From Halovivax gelatinilyticus (GTDB lineage: Archaea; Halobacteriota; Halobacteria; Halobacteriales; Natrialbaceae), in contig NZ_CP101322.1 of the NCBI RefSeq assembly GCF_024300625.1, forward strand, positions 3,609,992 through 3,673,991: a stretch of 64,000 nt of DNA, read 5' to 3'. A program made the translations under genes and the position numbers. Below are positions 60,501 through 64,000 of this stretch, piece after piece; the stretch's first letter is position 1, and every line of letters starts with the position of its first letter. Below the pieces are notes generated by a model, which made no database searches, had not been told where the DNA came from, and worked only from the letters and a program-made list of their open reading frames with translations.

Positions 60501-61529
60501 GCGATCATACCGTACCGAAACAGACGTTGTATGCCGACCAAGGAACGATTCCATTTCCTCAGAAATAAATCGATGACCAACGTTCGGATACGTGCGAAAC
60601 CACCCGGTAAACCCAGCCTCTTCGTAGATCCCCCGGCACATGGGCATCCGTTCAACTTGCATGTGTTCACCATAGACATCAAGCGCAAGTTGCCGAAGTT
60701 CATCTGACCACGCATCACCATACGGAATCGTATCATTATCGTCATCACCACCCAAGTACACGAACTGATCTACGCCCCGCCAGGCCTCCAAGTCAAATCC
60801 TTTCCCGGTCAGGTCCTCCAAATCGTCAATCCCCACGTGATACTCAACAACCCGCCCATCTACCTCCGACCGAGGCAATAACGCCGTGCCGTTAATCCCG
60901 CCTGCAATCGACGCGCGAACGCGCTCAGGATGAATCGCCGAGAACCGATTCACAAAATTCCCAGTCGCAGAAAACCCGTTCATCAAAAATTCCTCAAGAA
61001 CCTCGATCTCGAACGTCGATTCAATCTGTTCTCTCACATGGTCAACCATCGAAAGTAACTGTAAATCGATTCGTTCAAGCGGACCACCATCGATCTCCAG
61101 CGTCTGTCGGTCTAATGCGTGCGTATAATGTTTCCAATCCACCGGTTCAGATGACGGTCGCGGAAAAATCGGAACAATCGCTGGAATGCCGAGAGCATCA
61201 CACAGATTCCGCGTCCGACCATCCGGTTCAAGACGGCTCTCCGCCCGTTCCCGATGCTCATCTAAATCATCAGACGAGAAACCAGAATTGTTCGGCTCAA
61301 CCAACAATCGACAAGAATCATTCAAATCCGTATCAGGCACGTACACCAAGTACGGATACTCGAACCCAGCATCCGAATCCTTAGCAACCTCGACCATCTC
61401 ACCCTTCGGAAACCCTCCAGAACTAGCCGACGAAATACTAGACGCACCACCCACAAGACTCACACCAACAATCGATTGCAACGCACTACGGCGGTACAAT
61501 GACAAACCTGAACGACCTGTATCAGCCAT
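57519..61529 (-). CDS. Giant surface protein with alpha/beta hydrolase head and PGF-CTERM-like anchor
   Basis: This 1336-residue exported protein has a Tat-type signal (SLYRRSALQSIVGVSLVGGA). From about 40 to 365 it has an alpha/beta hydrolase fold with the nucleophile loop FLMNGFSATGNFVNRF (Ser 187) and a likely catalytic His in YPNVGHRF. Ig-like parts follow to about 640, then GLUG-like repeats (SGTESDPYEVSTPAELAYGI, FTGSFDGRGYSISGLVLHDS, GGIVGQLSGQTIQQCYFSGE). CARDB-like parts rich in VTVEN lead to a Ser/Asp/Glu-rich stalk of about 70 residues. The end GMSGFGVVSTIASLGGLGYV followed by basic residues resembles the archaeosortase PGF-CTERM signal. It is likely an anchored surface enzyme or adhesin. 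Confidence 0.75.
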   Translation of the reverse strand: MADTGRSGLSLYRRSALQSIVGVSLVGGASSISSASSGGFPKGEMVEVAKDSDAGFEYPYLVYVPDTDLNDSCRLLVEPNNSGFSSDDLDEHRERAESRLEPDGRTRNLCDALGIPAIVPIFPRPSSEPVDWKHYTHALDRQTLEIDGGPLERIDLQLLSMVDHVREQIESTFEIEVLEEFLMNGFSATGNFVNRFSAIHPERVRASIAGGINGTALLPRSEVDGRVVEYHVGIDDLEDLTGKGFDLEAWRGVDQFVYLGGDDDNDTIPYGDAWSDELRQLALDVYGEHMQVERMPMCRGIYEEAGFTGWFRTYPNVGHRFISEEMESFLGRHTTSVSVRYDRPLAIGDSVVSVDVCSWPDEESYVIDVFDEDGESIAESPVVVDPDTISVKEVDLTRAVTADEEISIAAVDPDTASLSSAVDTDTTQPIGRVEFDEDPVAGDEELFVSYELTSGYDSDGPVAVRVETEEGDAQTLATISPGDSDTISVDLEEGLGIPFIQGRNVRVVIVDDDPRGLDPLASVTASVEPSDEPIGDIAEVDLPPAMEAGEEREMDVEVMGIGGPEDGEAFVQVFIDDDVVGETSVPVVPGSRETVSFPITAPEEPGEVEVIVGLTERTSVESVIVAERPSGSGTESDPYEVSTPAELAYGILSPTDHFALVDDIDLSGFSSFERIGTRSDPFTGSFDGRGYSISGLVLHDSLDQFEGLGLFGNVGGFARVHDLRVRDAFVDAGDSEFAGIIAGNSSDGVLFERVSSSGEVSGRRHVGGIVGGTSSGSDDVMVVGSSSDATVIAESNTSGGIVGQLSGQTIQQCYFSGELYDDGGRGGGIVGQEYFGGSVVECYASGVIDGGNGLIGGINDGGEVEDSYWDIEATGQSSSPGGGTGLTTDEMTGESASDSMTGLNFDDVWVTTSGYPELLWENPVLITKVDAPAEAVVGESVDFEVTVENASTEERDGSLDFTVAGDLFESVEYSLTPGEERIFEFTLDTDGLDIGSCPYAFHLAYEEVTRTIDLVSDSSPSFQVSGLDAPDVIPVEAEYEISVEVTNYGQPDEQPVKWEITDHGGVEYLSGSLGEPSLGQNESIEYVTTIGTDTLQTGQYVLTVETDDEEASTGFDVEKLSYVRFAEPPTEGSSEVRVDYRADDGLDEDSLRLRIGDKVGDELTAGPIVTYPGEEGTGVVLELERELIGGEEILAVLLPPGGYSPEDPIASESITVTSDEEDEDEDDDEGDTGGPSLPPPPSDDPDEEDESADDEAGDESEESDDESESDDETPGSDDDSSGDDSTDRDQDEDDGETEPGEPSDDGMSGFGVVSTIASLGGLGYVIKNRLETDQDS

Positions 61530-61684
61530 GCCAAAACATTTTACCCACCATATGTAAAGCAATTGGCCGGTGCTGAGATCAATTCCAAAATAGCAACTCG
61601 CTTCGAATCGGGAACACACGAGAATCACTCACAGACAACAGCACCCGAATCCGACACTAATCGATAATTCATAAACGGGTGCGC

Positions 61685-62728
61685 CTACAACGCGGATTCC
61701 GCCCGTTCTAACGCATCAATCACGTCACGAAGCAACGCCGGTAACTCACCACCCTCACCGTCACCTGACACCGCCACCACACCTTCCTCACCACCCAACT
61801 GCTCCGCTTGCGATTCCGAGTCGATCGACGCATCCTTGTTACCAGCACCATCCGTAACGGGTTCCGAGACGCGATCAAGGCGTTGCTGCCGATCCGACTC
61901 GCCCACCTCAACTGACCCGGTCGTCTCCGATCGAGTCCCGGTCACTGGCCGCCCGCCGCGACTGAACGCGTCAAGCGGGAACGCGTACGCGTTCGCGCGT
62001 TTTTCCTTGTTAAACGTCGTTCGACGCGTCACACCGAGCACGTCAGCAACCGTTCGCCGATCACACCCGCGATTCAACGCTAACCTGACCTGCTCGTCCT
62101 CCATGCGTTGCAACAGTAACTGCGGGTCGTCCGGGATGTACCCGCGCGCAGAGTTCTCCACTTGATCCGTCAATCCCCATTCACCCGTTTCGATATCTTT
62201 ATCGACTACTTGCCGGTCACGCGACTCGACGATGTTGTCGAGTCCCATAAGCACCCACAGGCGCTCACGAACCGCAGAAACCGATAACTCACCCGTCAAC
62301 GCAGCCGCAACATCACCGGTTCGTGCCGGCCCGGAATCCGCCAGGACCTGCAGGATCTCGATATCCTGAGGCAACAACACGGTGAGATCCTCCTCCGTAA
62401 TGTTGACCGGGGCATCCGCCGGCGTAGATTGTTGGTGATGCCAGCTGTGACACGATCGGCAAATCAACGTTAGATTCGCCAGGTCGTGCTCGCCCATCCC
62501 GGTCGGCTCCCGCTCGATATGATGCGCTTGCAACGCCGCTAACCCGCCTTTCTCCGGGCCACGACGACCACAAAGCTGGCACCGATACTCGTACTCCGTC
62601 AACACAGCCTCGCGCGTCGCCGGATCAACCGTTTCATGACACGCCGCAGGCCCACGCACATCAGTATCCTCATTCGTCGTCGATTCGCCACTCGATTCGC
62701 CGTGAGTTCGTCGATCAGTTTCTTGCAT
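61685..62728 (-). CDS. HNH endonuclease with winged-helix and HTH domains
   Basis: This 347-residue protein has an HNH nuclease domain: YRCQLCGRRGPEKGG, the catalytic pair in LQAHHIEREP (His 69-70), LANLTLICRSCHSWHH with two more Cys for the zinc. A winged helix follows (QDIEILQVLADSGPARTGDV, VSAVRERLWVLMGLDNIVES) and then a second helix-turn-helix (DRRTVADVLGVTRRTTFNKE). The tail is acidic. The set suggests a nicking enzyme of a mobile element or virus. It is the first of three genes on the minus strand up to the right edge that look like an element or defence module. Confidence 0.78.
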   Translation of the reverse strand: MQETDRRTHGESSGESTTNEDTDVRGPAACHETVDPATREAVLTEYEYRCQLCGRRGPEKGGLAALQAHHIEREPTGMGEHDLANLTLICRSCHSWHHQQSTPADAPVNITEEDLTVLLPQDIEILQVLADSGPARTGDVAAALTGELSVSAVRERLWVLMGLDNIVESRDRQVVDKDIETGEWGLTDQVENSARGYIPDDPQLLLQRMEDEQVRLALNRGCDRRTVADVLGVTRRTTFNKEKRANAYAFPLDAFSRGGRPVTGTRSETTGSVEVGESDRQQRLDRVSEPVTDGAGNKDASIDSESQAEQLGGEEGVVAVSGDGEGGELPALLRDVIDALERAESAL

Positions 62729-62860
62729 GTATCACGTACCGCTCGCATCACTCATCCTCGATTCAACCACCGCGCACCACGTGATGTATCGCTTCAAACC
62801 GCACCCCACTCCGAACCTCACCGCACATCACCGTCCAGCACTCCCGTCACCATCCACGAA

Positions 62861-63523
62861 TCACCCGTTACGCGTACACGTCAACGACTTCAACTTGAAA
62901 TCCGATTTCGAACAGTAGCGCTCCGCGAGCACCCCTAACTCGCGCGTCCGCAACACGTCCGCGACGTTATGCAACACGAGCGCCACGAACTCCCCGCGCT
63001 CAAACGCCGCCACCGCCTCACTACTCTCCACGAACGGATCCAACTCACCAACCGACCCCCCGCACAACGCATCGTACACGCCAACGAGATCCCGACACTC
63101 ATCCCCACCTATCGTCGTGTTAAACCGTTTCGACACGACCGGTAGCAAATCCGTGTACGGTACCTCATCGAACGGCCACGCAACATCATTCATCGAAAGC
63201 CGCGTCCGTAAAAACGGTAAATCGAACCCGGATCGCCACGTCTCACCATTAAACGCCGCCAACAACACGTCATCACCAGCCAACCGGTCACGCGAAAACG
63301 CACCCACCGCCTCCAACAACGCCGCCTCAGACGCGTGCACCGACAACTGCACATGACACTCCACGCGATCCTGCACCCTCGACTCCAAACCACTCGCATC
63401 CCGACCACCCGACTGAACGAACACGCGCACCCCTAACGGGAACGCGAACCCAGCAACCGTCACCTCATCACGAACCGAGAACCCAGTCGTCTCAATATCA
63501 AACGCCACCAACTCCAACACCAT
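62861..63523 (-). CDS. DEDD-family 3'-5' exonuclease (RNase H-like)
   Basis: This 220-residue protein has the three Exo motifs: LVAFDIETTGFSVRD (Exo I, DxE), AAFNGETWRSGFDLPFLRTR (Exo II with Asp), and VLHNVADVLRTRELGVLAER (Exo III, HNxxD). It is the fold of DnaQ and of polymerase B proofreading domains, without a polymerase. The ATG shares its T with the stop of the upstream gene (TGATG), so it is coupled to the RAMP-like protein. It cleaves DNA or RNA from the 3' end; the substrate is unknown. Confidence 0.78.
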   Translation of the reverse strand: MVLELVAFDIETTGFSVRDEVTVAGFAFPLGVRVFVQSGGRDASGLESRVQDRVECHVQLSVHASEAALLEAVGAFSRDRLAGDDVLLAAFNGETWRSGFDLPFLRTRLSMNDVAWPFDEVPYTDLLPVVSKRFNTTIGGDECRDLVGVYDALCGGSVGELDPFVESSEAVAAFERGEFVALVLHNVADVLRTRELGVLAERYCSKSDFKLKSLTCTRNG

Positions 63524-64000
63524 CACGCCTCACCTCCACCCGTCACGCCAACCCGATCCGGAACGCGATCCTCACCCGCCGGCCTGACACGGAACTCACC
63601 GAACCCGAACCGCGAATGCGTCCCGACACGAACCACACCGTTACGCGCCGTCCCAACCGGATCATCACCCGCATACCAAACCACCTGCCCATGATCAACC
63701 GTTCGAAGCGAAAACACGTCCTCACCCTGCACGAGGCGCTCCTCACGCTCACGCAACCCATCACGCTCAACACCCCACCACCACGGCACCGACTGACCAT
63801 CCGCCCCCGGGAACTCACTCGCCAACACGAACGGCGACACCAACTCCAACACGAACCCACCAGACCCGGAACGCGACACACGCCGATAATCCAACTCGTC
63901 AAGATCAACCACCTGCGAATCCACCAGCGACAACTCACCGAACCCGTAATTCCGCGCCCCACCAACACGCACCCCATCCAACACCTCACGAGACACCGGA
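63523..64000 (-). CDS. C-terminal part of a protein with two RAMP-like glycine loops
   Basis: The reading is open to the right edge, so the gene continues beyond the window. The visible 158 residues contain VRVGGARNYGFGELSLVDSQ and, at the end, VRVGTHSRFGFGEFRVRPAG. Both resemble the C-terminal glycine-rich loop of RAMP (Cas5/6/7-like) proteins. Between them, GSGGFVLELVSPFVLASEFP resembles the first strand of a RAMP domain ('LxLxTPxxxGxG'). It may thus be a tandem RAMP protein like those of type III effectors. A GTG at 63996 cannot be excluded as a start, but the loop at the beginning suggests a missing first domain. It is coupled to the exonuclease gene. Confidence 0.5.
   Translation of the reverse strand, partial: PVSREVLDGVRVGGARNYGFGELSLVDSQVVDLDELDYRRVSRSGSGGFVLELVSPFVLASEFPGADGQSVPWWWGVERDGLREREERLVQGEDVFSLRTVDHGQVVWYAGDDPVGTARNGVVRVGTHSRFGFGEFRVRPAGEDRVPDRVGVTGGGEA

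Overview
The window is haloarchaeal chromosomal DNA (class Halobacteria; genus not assignable). The evidence is the very high G+C at third codon positions, strongly acidic proteins, many twin-arginine signals with a lipobox, a PGF-CTERM-like C-terminal anchor, bacterio-opsin-activator (HTH_10) regulators, and TATA-like boxes about 27 nt upstream of start codons, as expected for leaderless transcripts. I saw no rRNA, tRNA or CRISPR array.

Left part (1-19 kb): a redox and metal block. It opens with fixA-fixB-fixC (electron-transfer flavoproteins and their quinone oxidoreductase; fixC runs off the left edge). Next come two divergent operons that look like the electron-transfer half of a type II DMSO-reductase-family enzyme: an ethylbenzene-dehydrogenase-type haem b protein, a four-cluster ferredoxin, an NrfD/PsrC quinol-interacting membrane subunit, small membrane proteins, and an orphan domain resembling the glutamyl-tRNA reductase dimerisation domain. 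No molybdopterin subunit is present. Four HTH_10-type regulators are interspersed, two of them with a conserved Cys cluster. A zinc-ribbon winged-helix regulator, a NosFY-like ABC exporter, a small membrane protein and a FixI/CopA-type P1B ATPase follow.

Middle (19-41.6 kb): CPBP-family proteases (one intact, one frameshifted), a broken TMEM175-like channel gene and a LiaF-like membrane protein. The alternative haem pathway radical SAM genes ahbD and ahbC flank a Htur_1727-type rSAM-partnered small protein. A CGCGG-type candidate RiPP and a stand-alone haem-copper-oxidase-like membrane protein lie nearby. A regulator / berberine-bridge oxidase / rhodanese / acetyltransferase group sits between two short copies of a dispersed repeat. 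Housekeeping genes follow: UspA, PEP synthase, an OYE-family flavin oxidoreductase, and a RecJ-like DHH nuclease.

Right part (41.6-64 kb): an accessory, AT-richer island. It holds a CARF-PIN gene pair resembling type III CRISPR ancillary effectors, a VapBC-like toxin-antitoxin pair, a PD-(D/E)XK nuclease with a partner gene, Tat lipoproteins, a 1336-residue surface protein with an alpha/beta hydrolase head, an HNH endonuclease, a DEDD exonuclease and, at the right edge, the C-terminal part of a protein with two RAMP-like glycine loops. The island is littered with decayed genes and with repeated end sequences (called A and B here) that bracket three different small cargo genes without a transposase. 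This suggests non-autonomous mobile cassettes derived from an insertion sequence.
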